The position numbers and the translations under genes were made by a program. Positions 17,194 to 25,235 of a stretch of DNA of 64,000 nt are shown in pieces. The DNA is from Candidatus Lernaella stagnicola. Lineage in GTDB: Bacteria; Lernaellota; Lernaellaia; Lernaellales; Lernaellaceae. The notes beneath the pieces are model-generated. The model saw only the letters and a program-made list of their open reading frames with translations. It searched no databases and had not been told where the DNA came from. Position 1 is the first letter of the stretch, and every line of letters begins with the position of its first letter. Location: assembly GCA_030765525.1 (NCBI GenBank), contig JAVCCK010000022.1, positions 1-64,000 of the forward strand, given 5' to 3'.

Positions 17194-18857
17194 TCGGTCT
17201 CACCCTCGTTCTCCGTCCTTGCTTCGCGCTCGTCGGCGTCCGACGGTTCATAGATGCATACGCGATTGCGGCCGCCGTGCTTGGCTTTGTACAACGCGAT
17301 GTCGGCGGCGCGAATCAAACCGGCACTGTCGGAAGCATGATCCGGAAAACTGGCAATGCCGATGCTGATCGTCACTTTTCTGGGCAGGCCCGGCACTTCG
17401 GCCTCGGCGACGGCTTCCCGAACGCGCTCGGCGACCGCGCTCGCGCCTTCCACGCCTGTTTCCGGAAACACGACTGAAAATTCCTCGCCGCCGAATCGCG
17501 CCGGCGTGTCGACTTCCCGCACCCGCGTGCGCAGGACATCCGCGATTTTGATCAGCGTGCTGTCGCCCACGTCATGGCCGTAGGTATCGTTGACCGACTT
17601 GAATTTGTCGAGGTCGCAAATCGCCACCGAAACCCGCTTGCCGTAGCGCTCGGCCCGCTTGAGTTCCGCCGCCAGCCGGATATTGAAAAAGCGGCGGATG
17701 TAGATCTTCGTAAGTTCGTCGGTAATCGCCATTTCGTAGAGCGTGGCGTTGTTGATCGCTACCGCGGCCTGGTTGGCCATAGCGGTGAGCAGTTCGAGGT
17801 CTTCGGGAGTAAAGGGCTTGCCGTCCTTTTTGTTTGTGATGTTGATCACGCCGATCGGTTCGTCGGCGGCTACGAGCGGTAGGCAAAGAATCGATACCAC
17901 ATTCGATTGTTCGTGTGACTCGTAGCGGTCGTCCTTGTCGGCGGAATTGACGATGATCGCCTTCTTTGTCTCGAAGACCCGCCCGGCGATGCCCTCGCCA
18001 ACCGCGAAGCTCGTGCATTCGCGTTCGCCGTTGTTGATGGCTTCTTCGTCGCGTTTGTCGGGCAGGCCTTTGACGACGCGCACCATGAGGCGTTGCGTGG
18101 CGGTGTCGTAGAGCATCAGCGAACCTTTTTGCGATGCCGTGGTGTTGATCGCCTCGCCGAGAATGAACTTCAGCAGTTTTTTCAGGTCACTGATGTGGAT
18201 CATGGCGGCGCCGATGTCGTAGAGCATCGACAAGTTTTTCACCATTTTGTCCAGTTCCGTTTTGTCCTGCTGATTCTTTTCGTAGAGCATCGTCGTTTTC
18301 ATGCTCACCGCGGCGTGGGACGACAACGTCGCAAGGAACTCGATGTCGTTATCGCTGAGAGTGGTCCCGTCTTCTTTTTTACCGACGGCCAAGAAGCCGA
18401 CGACCTCGCCGCCGTGGACCAGAGGCAGGAAATATTTCGCGTCCAGCTCATTGAGCCGGTGCTGCTCGAAGGGAACGCGAAATCGCGGCTTTCCGCGGTT
18501 GTCGACGACGGAAAAGGGTTGCCCCTGCAAAATCGCCTGCCACAACAAGCCCTCGTGCCACGGAAATGAGAAGTCCACGGGCAGCGAATCCGGTAAGCCA
18601 AAGCCGCGCTCCATATTAAATGCCGTGCGGTCCTCGCTCATGACAAACAGCGCGTACGACTTCAGGCCGAAGCGTTCGTGCACGATGCTTGTATAGATGA
18701 CATACACCTCACGAGCTTCCAGCACGTTGTCGAACGCCTTGTTGGCCTGCAGCAAACTGGTCAGGTTGAACAGTTCCTGGTCCAACTTGTAATTTTCGCG
18801 CCGAAGTTCTTCGAGCTGGGTTTCGAGGGCCGCTTGGTCTTCCGGTTTACCAGCCAT
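17190..18857 (-). CDS. GAF-GAF-GGDEF diguanylate cyclase
   Basis: A 555-residue cytoplasmic protein with no membrane helix. Residues ~6-45 form a coiled coil (LETQLEELRRENYKLDQEL). Two GAF domains follow: residues ~50-200 and ~215-375, the second with GEGIAGRVFETKKAI and INITNKKDGKPFTPEDLELL. The GGDEF domain spans ~385-545, with active site RFGGEEF and substrate-binding CDLDKFKSVNDTYGHDVGD. An inhibitory I-site RxxD (REVD) sits exactly five residues before GGEEF, so feedback inhibition by cyclic di-GMP is expected. The active GGEEF form predicts synthesis of c-di-GMP from two GTP. The ligand of the GAF domains is unknown. Confidence 0.93.
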   Translation of the reverse strand: MAGKPEDQAALETQLEELRRENYKLDQELFNLTSLLQANKAFDNVLEAREVYVIYTSIVHERFGLKSYALFVMSEDRTAFNMERGFGLPDSLPVDFSFPWHEGLLWQAILQGQPFSVVDNRGKPRFRVPFEQHRLNELDAKYFLPLVHGGEVVGFLAVGKKEDGTTLSDNDIEFLATLSSHAAVSMKTTMLYEKNQQDKTELDKMVKNLSMLYDIGAAMIHISDLKKLLKFILGEAINTTASQKGSLMLYDTATQRLMVRVVKGLPDKRDEEAINNGERECTSFAVGEGIAGRVFETKKAIIVNSADKDDRYESHEQSNVVSILCLPLVAADEPIGVINITNKKDGKPFTPEDLELLTAMANQAAVAINNATLYEMAITDELTKIYIRRFFNIRLAAELKRAERYGKRVSVAICDLDKFKSVNDTYGHDVGDSTLIKIADVLRTRVREVDTPARFGGEEFSVVFPETGVEGASAVAERVREAVAEAEVPGLPRKVTISIGIASFPDHASDSAGLIRAADIALYKAKHGGRNRVCIYEPSDADEREARTENEGETD

Positions 18858-18931
18858 GATTCGCCCGCCTTTGGTGTTTTGTTATTTCTAGCACGGCGGG
18901 CCGAGGTTAACAAGTTTCCGCGAAAGGAAAA

Positions 18932-18960
18932 TTGACATTCGGCAGGCATTCCGGCATACC
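18932..18960 (+). promoter_or_regulatory. Putative sigma70-type promoter of the small Asp-repeat gene
   Basis: TTGACA (18932-18937), a 17-base spacer and CATACC (18955-18960), ending 21 bases before the ATG at 18982. The -35 is perfect and the -10 is weak (three of six). Confidence 0.45.
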
Positions 18961-18981
18961 TGGTCTCACAAGGGAGGGTTC

Positions 18982-19278
18982 ATGAAGTACTCGCGTTGGT
19001 TCGCCGTCTGGTTGGTTATTATAACGCTGGGCTTCACCGCATGGCTGGCCCATGCGCAGCAAGCCGACGACGATATGACCTTAGACGACGACACGGCGCC
19101 GGATGACGACACGGTCGCCGATGATGATACCGCCGCGGACGACGACACCGCCGAGGACGACGACACCGCCGAGGACGACGACACCGAAGATAGCCCCGAG
19201 CCTGAAAACACACCCGATAGCGATATCGACGCCGGACACACCCTCGTGGCCAGCGACGGCGGTTGCGGCTGCCTCTAA
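18982..19278 (+). CDS. Small secreted DDDTA-repeat protein with GGCGCL tail
   Basis: A 98-residue protein. Residues 1-26 are a plain Sec signal peptide (cleavage after AHA); no lipobox. About half of the mature protein is an imperfect tandem repeat of the 6-residue unit DDDTAx (x = A, E or P), then a Ser/Pro/Glu stretch, then GGCGCL. It contains no folded domain at all: it is essentially a signal peptide, an Asp-rich linker and the GGCGC tail. This makes it a natural minimal example of the tail system also seen on the 3462-7529 and 51984-53538 proteins. An AGGGAGGG ribosome binding site precedes the ATG. Confidence 0.8.
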   Translation: MKYSRWFAVWLVIITLGFTAWLAHAQQADDDMTLDDDTAPDDDTVADDDTAADDDTAEDDDTAEDDDTEDSPEPENTPDSDIDAGHTLVASDGGCGCL

Positions 19279-19290
19279 CCGCCCTCTTGC

Positions 19291-20811
19291 CTACGCCTTT
19301 TTCGTTTGAGTCGCCACGCGCGAATCGCCCGCGTCGAGTCGAGGCTGCGCCGCCGCTCCGTCTAACGCGCCCTTGCCGCCCACTCCGACTTCGCGGCGTT
19401 TTCCAAAGATGTACTTGATGAATTTAACGAAGGCATCGGCGAAGTAACGAAGGTCGTCACCGCTTTTGATCATCGCCAGCTTGCGAAGCACGAATCCGGG
19501 CCGCAAATAGATGCGGCGGTACATGGACCGCTGCAGGGCGATCAACTGCGCGGGGGAAAAGTGCTCCGTGCGCCATACGGGTTCGCCGCGCACGATGTCG
19601 AATTCGTCCCAATCTTCCGAAAGCAGCATTCCCTCGCGGCGCATCGCTTCGTACAGGTCGGTGCCGGGGAAAGGTACGGCAAGATAGACCATGACGAAAT
19701 CGGGACGGATGCGAAGCATGAGGCGGAAGGTCTGCTCGACCTCGGCGGCCGTCTCGCTCGGGTGAGCGCCGATCATGATGAAGGCCGCGGTGAGAATGCC
19801 CGCCCGTTTTGCCCCGTCGAACGCCGCCTCGACCTGCGGCAACGTGATCTTCTTGCGCACGGCCTCGAGCATGCGCGGGCTACCGCTTTCGACGCCGAAG
19901 GCGATCTTCACGCATCCCGACGCTGCCATCTCGCGCAGTAGGGCCGCGTCGACGTTCGTCACACGGCTGTCGCAATCCCAGGACACGTTCATCTCGCGCA
20001 GGCCGCGTACGATTTCCAGCAGCCGCTGCCGACCGAACGTGAAGGTATCGTCGTCGATCGTGAAGTGCTCGATGCCGAAACGCTCGACGCACTCGCGCAC
20101 CTCGCCCAGAACGTGGCGGGCACTGCGGAAACGCACGCGGCCGCGGTGTGTCACGTGGCTGGCGCAAAAAAAGCAGCGGACGGGGCAACCTCGGCTGGTA
20201 AACAGTTCGGTGATGTTGCGAATTTTGCTCGACAGCCCCGGGCTCGAACTGCCTTGGTACAGCGAGAAATCCAGCAAGTCGCGCGCCGGGTAGGAGAGAT
20301 CGTCGAGGTTGGCGATCAGGGGGCGCGACGGCGCAACCCGGATGTCGCCGTCATCGCGATAGACCGTGCCCGCGACGCCGGCCCACTCGCGCCGGCCGCG
20401 TTGTACATCGGCGCACAACTCCGCCAGCGTCAGTTCGCCCTCGCCGATAACGCCCAAATCGAAGCTCTCAAATTCGGCCAAGGTTCGTTCGGGCAGCGCC
20501 GAGACATGCGGTCCGCCAACGATGGTGACGATGTTGCGGTCACACTCCTTGACGACGGCCGCCAGTTGCGCCGCCGTGCGCACCAGCGGGGTCATCGCTG
20601 AAAAGCCGACGATCTGCGGCTGAAAGCGCGTGACGTTTTCCCGCAGATGCTCCGGCGAATACGGTAGGACGCCGTAGTCCCATATCTCCACCTCGACAGC
20701 CAGCCGATCGCGCACGTAAGCCGCAAGCTGCGCCAAGTTGATCGGGTGTTGGCACACCTCGCTGGCGATCGACTTCATGGGTTCGGGCGGATGGATCAGG
20801 GCCAGGCGCAT
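19291..20811 (-). CDS. B12-binding-domain radical SAM protein
   Basis: A 506-residue protein. Residues ~1-145 resemble a cobalamin-binding Rossmann domain (LIHPPEPMKS, YVRDRLAVEVEIWDYG, VGFSAMTPLV, IVGGPHVSALPE) without the DxHxxG base-off motif. The radical SAM core starts near residue 195 with CxxxCxxC in TSRGCPVRCFFC, followed by FTIDDDTFTF and ESGSPRMLEAVRKKI. It belongs to the large BchE/HpnP/methyltransferase-like group; the product cannot be predicted. The C-terminus ends in ~60 residues including KFIKYIFGKRREVG, which may bind membranes. The gene converges with the small Asp-repeat gene, 12 bases apart. Confidence 0.9.
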   Translation of the reverse strand: MRLALIHPPEPMKSIASEVCQHPINLAQLAAYVRDRLAVEVEIWDYGVLPYSPEHLRENVTRFQPQIVGFSAMTPLVRTAAQLAAVVKECDRNIVTIVGGPHVSALPERTLAEFESFDLGVIGEGELTLAELCADVQRGRREWAGVAGTVYRDDGDIRVAPSRPLIANLDDLSYPARDLLDFSLYQGSSSPGLSSKIRNITELFTSRGCPVRCFFCASHVTHRGRVRFRSARHVLGEVRECVERFGIEHFTIDDDTFTFGRQRLLEIVRGLREMNVSWDCDSRVTNVDAALLREMAASGCVKIAFGVESGSPRMLEAVRKKITLPQVEAAFDGAKRAGILTAAFIMIGAHPSETAAEVEQTFRLMLRIRPDFVMVYLAVPFPGTDLYEAMRREGMLLSEDWDEFDIVRGEPVWRTEHFSPAQLIALQRSMYRRIYLRPGFVLRKLAMIKSGDDLRYFADAFVKFIKYIFGKRREVGVGGKGALDGAAAQPRLDAGDSRVATQTKKA

Positions 20812-20865
20812 GGCGCTCTCTCCTTCTGTGCAACCACGGTAGCGGCGGGTTTCGCGGGCGTCAAA

Positions 20866-21567
20866 CTAACGGGAGCGCAGGCGGACGGGGCAGCGGTCGC
20901 AGCGCGGCTTGGACTTGCGGCAAAACTCCTTGCCCACATACACGATTTGGGCGTGAAACTCGTTGTAGTAGGCGGTGTCGCGCGGCAGTCGGGCGTGGAA
21001 GAGGTCCTGCAGTTCGTGGTAGGCGGCGTCTTCGGCCGTGAGCCCCATGCGGTAGAGGATGCGCCGCGTGTAGGCGTCGACAACGAACACCGGCTGCTGC
21101 GCGGCATACAGGATGATGGAATCCGCCGTCTCCGGGCCCACGCCGTTGATCGACAGCAGTTCCTCGCGCAGGGTATCGATCGGCTGCGAGAGCATGACAC
21201 GCAGGCTGCCTTGGTGGCGGCGCGTCACGTACTCGCAAAACGCTTTTAGCTTTTTAGCTTTCTGGTTGTAATACCCGGAAGGGCGAATCGCGTTGGCAAG
21301 CAACACTTCGTCCACCAGGTGCATGCCGCGCACTGACAGGAAACGTCGCGCCTTCAGGTTGGTGATGGCTTTTTCGACGTTGGTCCACGCAGTGTTCTGG
21401 GTGAGGATCGCCCCGACGCAAACCTCGAACGGTGAATCGCCGGGCCACCAATGCAGCGGGCCGAAGTGTTCGAAGGCACGTTGGTAGAGGCGCCTCAGGC
21501 GCCGCGTGACGCTAGCGGCACAGAGTGGTAATGTCGCCGGCGTCCGGGAAGGTCGACATCCATACAT
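20866..21567 (-). CDS. Endonuclease III-family DNA glycosylase, MagIII-like, with altered key residues
   Basis: A 233-residue helix-hairpin-helix glycosylase. AILTQNTAWTNVEKAI is the family signature, the HhH motif is INGVGPETADSI, and the catalytic Asp is in VFVVDAYTRR. The Lys that gives lyase activity in Nth (GVGRKTA) is Glu here, so it should be a monofunctional glycosylase; the pattern recalls the MagIII 3-methyladenine group. Three iron-sulfur Cys are present (C-x6-C-x2-C), but the fourth expected position is Ser near the very C-terminus (RLRSR). The ATG at 21567 is preferred over a TTG 21 bases upstream; either start overlaps the zinc-ribbon gene by over 50 bases, so the true start is uncertain. 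Confidence 0.85.
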   Translation of the reverse strand: MYGCRPSRTPATLPLCAASVTRRLRRLYQRAFEHFGPLHWWPGDSPFEVCVGAILTQNTAWTNVEKAITNLKARRFLSVRGMHLVDEVLLANAIRPSGYYNQKAKKLKAFCEYVTRRHQGSLRVMLSQPIDTLREELLSINGVGPETADSIILYAAQQPVFVVDAYTRRILYRMGLTAEDAAYHELQDLFHARLPRDTAYYNEFHAQIVYVGKEFCRKSKPRCDRCPVRLRSR

Positions 21568-21778
21568 CCCGCGTCCCCGTTTTGGCAAAGCAGTTAATGC
21601 ACAGGAAATAATCTTTGGGCTCGGACATCTGCAGGAATTCGATGGCCGTCCCGTTGTCGTTTTTCGCGCTTACGCGTTTGGTTTTTCCGGTATGCAGGCA
21701 ATAGCCGTCGATCGCGTAGGTTTCCCCATGGTGTTTTGTTTCAACGATTTCCCGCCCGCAGCTAAGACAACGCGGCAT
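21512..21778 (-). CDS. Small zinc-ribbon-like protein
   Basis: An 88-residue protein with two CxxC pairs (CLSC at residues ~4-7 and CINC near 60), a spacing that suggests a single zinc site. Between them lie GETYAIDGYCLHTGKTKRV and a short acidic/aromatic stretch. I did not recognise the family. It starts 52 bases after hypB ends and its 3' part overlaps the 5' part of the glycosylase gene in another frame. It could be a small nucleic-acid or protein-binding adaptor; there is no direct evidence. Confidence 0.65.
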   Translation of the reverse strand: MPRCLSCGREIVETKHHGETYAIDGYCLHTGKTKRVSAKNDNGTAIEFLQMSEPKDYFLCINCFAKTGTRDVWMSTFPDAGDITTLCR

Positions 21779-21830
21779 ACAAACGTCCCGAAAAAAATTC
21801 CGCTAATTATAACCGCTTCCGCTCAGCCTG

Positions 21831-22514
21831 TCATTCGGCGAGGTTTTTGGAAGGCCGTTTCGCGGCGCAACGGGCGAGTATCCATTTGACGAACTCGTCC
21901 ACGCCCTGGCCCGTGCGGGCGGAGATGCGTATCACTTCCACGTGCGGATTGACCGCGCGGATGTTGCGCTCCATGAGGTCGACGTCGGCTCCCAAGGCGT
22001 CGGCGGCGTCGATCTTATTCACCAACGCCAGCGTCGCTTCCTGAAACAGCAACGGGTACTTGAGCGGCTTGTCCTCACCCTCGGCCACCGACAGCATCGC
22101 GATCTTGTCGTCCTCGCCCAGGTCTTCCTCGGCGGGACACACCAAGTTGCCGACGTTTTCAATTACGATGAACTCCAGCGCGTCCAAATCGAGCTTATCG
22201 AACGCCGACTTCGCCGACGGCTGCGCGATATGGCAACTGGTGATGCCTGTCACTAACGGTTCCACACGCACGCCGATATGCTCGAGACGGTCGGCGTCGT
22301 TCGTGGTCGCCGCATCGGCTTCGATCACCGCCAGACGCAGGTTTTCGCCGAGCGTCGGCAACGCGCACTCCAGCAGCGTGGTTTTGCCGGAGCCGGGCGA
22401 ACTGATCAAATTGATGCAGTAAATCCCACGCTTCGCCAAATCGTCACGAATGCCCGCCGCGATGAGTTGATTTCTATTTCGCGGATCCTTTCCCACGGGA
22501 ATGCTGGTCGTCAT
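21831..22514 (-). CDS. hypB: Hydrogenase nickel-incorporation GTPase HypB
   Basis: A 227-residue SIMIBI-class GTPase that delivers Ni to the hydrogenase large subunit together with HypA. P-loop SSPGSGKTTLLE, switch EADAATTNDADR, metal-site Cys/His in GITSCHIAQPSAKS and ENVGNLVCPAEEDLGE, and NKID specificity motif are present. It lacks the N-terminal CxxCGC high-affinity nickel site and the His-rich stretch of some HypB proteins. The ATG at 22514 overlaps the hypA stop (ATGA). It is the last gene of the hox/hyp locus. Confidence 0.95.
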   Translation of the reverse strand: MTTSIPVGKDPRNRNQLIAAGIRDDLAKRGIYCINLISSPGSGKTTLLECALPTLGENLRLAVIEADAATTNDADRLEHIGVRVEPLVTGITSCHIAQPSAKSAFDKLDLDALEFIVIENVGNLVCPAEEDLGEDDKIAMLSVAEGEDKPLKYPLLFQEATLALVNKIDAADALGADVDLMERNIRAVNPHVEVIRISARTGQGVDEFVKWILARCAAKRPSKNLAE

Positions 22515-22855
22515 GTCTCCACCTCGATCGATGTGAGCAACAGTTCCTTGCCTTTGATCATCAATAACGGCCCCTGACACTCCGGACAAATCATGTAGGC
22601 CTCGTCGAGTTCAAACTCTTTGGCGCACGATTCACACTGCCCGACAATCCCCTGCAGCGTGACCTCCAAACGCGCGCCTTCCAAGGGCGTGTCGTAGGTT
22701 TGCATTTCGAAAAACATCTGCATCGCCTCGGGCACCATGCCTTGCGTGACGCCGATGGTTACGCACACGGCAATCACTTTGCCCGCGAGATCGTGTTCCT
22801 CTAACGAGGCGAGCGTCGAGTCGATAATGGACTGCGTGGTCGCCCCTTCGTGCAT
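22511..22855 (-). CDS. hypA: Hydrogenase nickel metallochaperone HypA
   Basis: A 114-residue protein. The N-terminus is MHE, where His2 is the nickel ligand in HypA, and the zinc site is built from CESC and CPEC. The start at 22855 is fixed by the obligatory MHE terminus; an upstream in-frame extension overlaps hypE and has no family resemblance. It works with HypB to insert Ni after the Fe(CN)2CO unit has been placed. One base separates it from hypE and four bases overlap hypB. Confidence 0.95.
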   Translation of the reverse strand: MHEGATTQSIIDSTLASLEEHDLAGKVIAVCVTIGVTQGMVPEAMQMFFEMQTYDTPLEGARLEVTLQGIVGQCESCAKEFELDEAYMICPECQGPLLMIKGKELLLTSIEVET

Positions 22856-22856
22856 C

Positions 22857-23870
22857 TCAGCAAATCCTCGGCAAACCGGCCTCGAGCGGCATCTCCACGA
22901 CCCGCCGCGTGCCAATACTCGTTTCCATCACAACACGACCGCGCCGCTTCGCGGCTTCCACGCGGCCGATCACCGCGGCTTCGGCGCCGGTCGGATGCCG
23001 CCGCAGCACTTCCAACGTCTGATCCACGGCTTCGGGCGCCACAAAGAGCAAGGCCTTGCCTTCGTTCGCCAGCGGCAGTGGGTCTAGGCCCAGGGTTTCG
23101 ATAAACGCCGCAACCGCGGGCCGCACGGGTAGTTTTTCTTCCTCCAGCACGAATTGCAGACCGGTGTCTTGCGCGAATTCGTTGAGCGTGGCCGACACGC
23201 CGCCCCGGGTGGGATCGCGCAAAGCGTGCAAGTGCTCGCCGGCGATTTCCGCGGCCTGGGCGACCAACTCGTGCAGCGGCGCGCAATCACTGATGAGCTG
23301 ACCGGCAAAGCCGAGATTCTCCCGCACGTTGAGAATGGCCGCGCCGTGGTCACCAATCGTCCCGCTGATGAGTATGGCGTCACCCTCGCGAATGAATTCG
23401 GGGCCGACGGGGCCGAAGGTACGCGGGCCGAAACCCGTCGTATTGATGAACAGACCGTCCACCGCGCCTTTTTCGATCACCTTCGTATCGCCGGTCACGA
23501 CTTGCACGCCGCATTCGCGGCAGACGCGCCCGATCGATTCCATGACACGCCGCAATTCATCCAGCGGCAGGCCTTCTTCGATGATCAAACCAAGCGACAG
23601 ATAGCGCGGCGTCGCGCCCATCATGGCAACGTCGTTGATCGTCCCGACGACGGCCAGCTTGCCGATATCCCCACCGGGAAAAAAACGCGGCGTGATCGTA
23701 AAGCTGTCCGTGGACACCACCACGGGCGGCGTGAGGTCCGTCAACACCGCCGCATCGAGCGTGACGGCGTGCCCCGGCTTACCGGTCAGCGCCGGGATAA
23801 TCAATTCGTCGAGAAGATCTTGGGTCAACTTGCCGCCGAAGCCATGAGCCAGGCGGACGGTGTCAGTCAT
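22857..23870 (-). CDS. hypE: Hydrogenase maturation dehydratase HypE
   Basis: A 337-residue PurM-like ATPase that dehydrates the C-terminal thiocarboxamide to thiocyanate, the CN donor for the active-site iron. The N-terminal AHGFGGKLTQDLLDELI, DAAVLTD, GDIGKLAVVGTINDVAMMGA and DPTRGGVSATLNEF motifs are intact. It ends PRIC, which provides the essential C-terminal Cys that accepts the carbamoyl group from HypF. It overlaps hypD by 8 bases. Confidence 0.97.
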   Translation of the reverse strand: MTDTVRLAHGFGGKLTQDLLDELIIPALTGKPGHAVTLDAAVLTDLTPPVVVSTDSFTITPRFFPGGDIGKLAVVGTINDVAMMGATPRYLSLGLIIEEGLPLDELRRVMESIGRVCRECGVQVVTGDTKVIEKGAVDGLFINTTGFGPRTFGPVGPEFIREGDAILISGTIGDHGAAILNVRENLGFAGQLISDCAPLHELVAQAAEIAGEHLHALRDPTRGGVSATLNEFAQDTGLQFVLEEEKLPVRPAVAAFIETLGLDPLPLANEGKALLFVAPEAVDQTLEVLRRHPTGAEAAVIGRVEAAKRRGRVVMETSIGTRRVVEMPLEAGLPRIC

Positions 23871-24960
23871 CAGGTTCCTCCGGATACAAGTAATGAGCGC
23901 GGCACGTCCCCTCGCCGCCGACCATACACGGCCCCTTCGGGTGGTCCGGCGCGCACTCGCCGCCGAACAGCGCGCAGTCTTCCGGCATGCGTCGGCCGAC
24001 CATGATCAAATGGCATTGGCAGCCGGGCATCACGTCCTCGACGTCTGTCGCTTCGGCAACGCCGGTGGCCCCCAGGGCGTCGTACCGTTCGTAGGCCTCG
24101 CGCAAGTGCAAACCGGTGCCGGGCAATTCGCCGATACCGCGCCACGCGGCCGTTCCGATTTTGAAAACTTCAAAGAGCACTTCCTGCGCCCGCTGGTTTC
24201 CTTCCCGTCGCACCGCGCGGGCGTAGCAATTGGCGACGGTCAAGCGACCGCTTTTGACCTGCCGCACAATCGACAACATGGCTGCGAGAATTTCCGCCGG
24301 CTCGAAACCGGCGACGGCGGCGGCGCGGGAATATTTCTCGGGCAAAAATTGATAGGCGACCTGGCCTGTGATGACCGCCGCGTGGCCCGGCAGCAAGTAG
24401 CCGGCAATCACGCCGTCGTCGTTTTGCGCCAACGCTTCCACTGCGGCGGGCACCCAACGATGGCACGTATAGATGAAGAAATTCGCGGGCAATTCGCCCC
24501 GCAGCAACACTGCCACGGGCGCGGCGGTGGTCTCGAAACCAATGCTGAAAAAAATTACGCGCCGGCTGGGGTTTTCGCGGGCCAGCCTCACCGGTTCGCG
24601 CAAGTCGTAAACCACGCGCACATCCGCGCCCTCGCCCCTCGCATCAAACAGCGACCCCGTGCGAATCGGCGTGCGGACGATATCTCCGTAGGCGCACACG
24701 ATAGGGCGTTCCGGCAGGCGGGCCAGTTCGATCGCCGTGGCAATCGCGGACGCCGGGGTGATGCACACGGGGCACCCGGGGCCGGCCACCAAGCGCACGT
24801 GTTCCGGCAGCAATTGGCGCAGCGCGTGCCGACGGATTTCGTGCTCGTGGGTACCGCAAACATGCATGATCGACATTGGGGGCAGCCCGGCCGCCTCCCC
24901 GCGTAACGCTTCGGTCAAGTCGCGGATCGTCTGCTTGTCGCGATAGGGATTAGCGCTCAT
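23863..24960 (-). CDS. hypD: Hydrogenase formation protein HypD
   Basis: A 365-residue iron-sulfur scaffold on which Fe(CN)2CO is assembled with HypC. Key motifs are MHVCGTHEHEI, AGPGCPVCITP, FFSIGFETTAAP, PGHAAVITG and the C-terminal Cys set (MPGCQCHLI, CALFGGECAPDHPKGPCMVGGEGTCRAHY). The ATG at 24960 gives the usual family N-terminus (YRDKQTIRDLTEAL). The start overlaps hypC by 11 bases and the stop overlaps hypE by 8. Confidence 0.97.
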   Translation of the reverse strand: MSANPYRDKQTIRDLTEALRGEAAGLPPMSIMHVCGTHEHEIRRHALRQLLPEHVRLVAGPGCPVCITPASAIATAIELARLPERPIVCAYGDIVRTPIRTGSLFDARGEGADVRVVYDLREPVRLARENPSRRVIFFSIGFETTAAPVAVLLRGELPANFFIYTCHRWVPAAVEALAQNDDGVIAGYLLPGHAAVITGQVAYQFLPEKYSRAAAVAGFEPAEILAAMLSIVRQVKSGRLTVANCYARAVRREGNQRAQEVLFEVFKIGTAAWRGIGELPGTGLHLREAYERYDALGATGVAEATDVEDVMPGCQCHLIMVGRRMPEDCALFGGECAPDHPKGPCMVGGEGTCRAHYLYPEEPDD

Positions 24961-25213
24961 CGAGTCGCGGATCCTCGGGGGACAGCGCATCGCCGGTATG
25001 CACGAATTCATCGTAAGCGGCCAGAATGTCGCGGGCGTCCTGCTCGAGCAACACGTCAATGGCCACACCGGCGTGAACGAGGACGTAATCGCCGATTTTC
25101 ACTTCCGGGACCAGATCGAGCCCGACGTTGAGATTCGTGCCGCCGGCGTCCACGCTGCCGGTATGGGAAGCCTCATCGATGCTGATTATTTTCATAGGCT
25201 TGGCGAGGCACAT
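24950..25213 (-). CDS. hypC: Hydrogenase maturation chaperone HypC
   Basis: An 87-residue protein starting MCLAKP, the diagnostic HypC N-terminus in which Cys2 binds iron and contacts HypD and the large subunit. GDYVLVHAGVAIDVLLEQDA is the conserved C-terminal region. A much longer in-frame reading exists upstream but overlaps the hypF-like gene, so the MC start is chosen. It lies 22 bases after the hypF-like gene and overlaps hypD by 11 bases. Confidence 0.96.
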   Translation of the reverse strand: MCLAKPMKIISIDEASHTGSVDAGGTNLNVGLDLVPEVKIGDYVLVHAGVAIDVLLEQDARDILAAYDEFVHTGDALSPEDPRLDER

Positions 25214-25235
25214 GTTTTCCTCCAGGGGATTAACT

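Noticed and set aside
19068-19190. Tandem GAC-rich repeat as a possible CRISPR or DNA satellite
   Set aside because: It is the in-frame DDDTA coding repeat of a secreted protein; there are no spacers.
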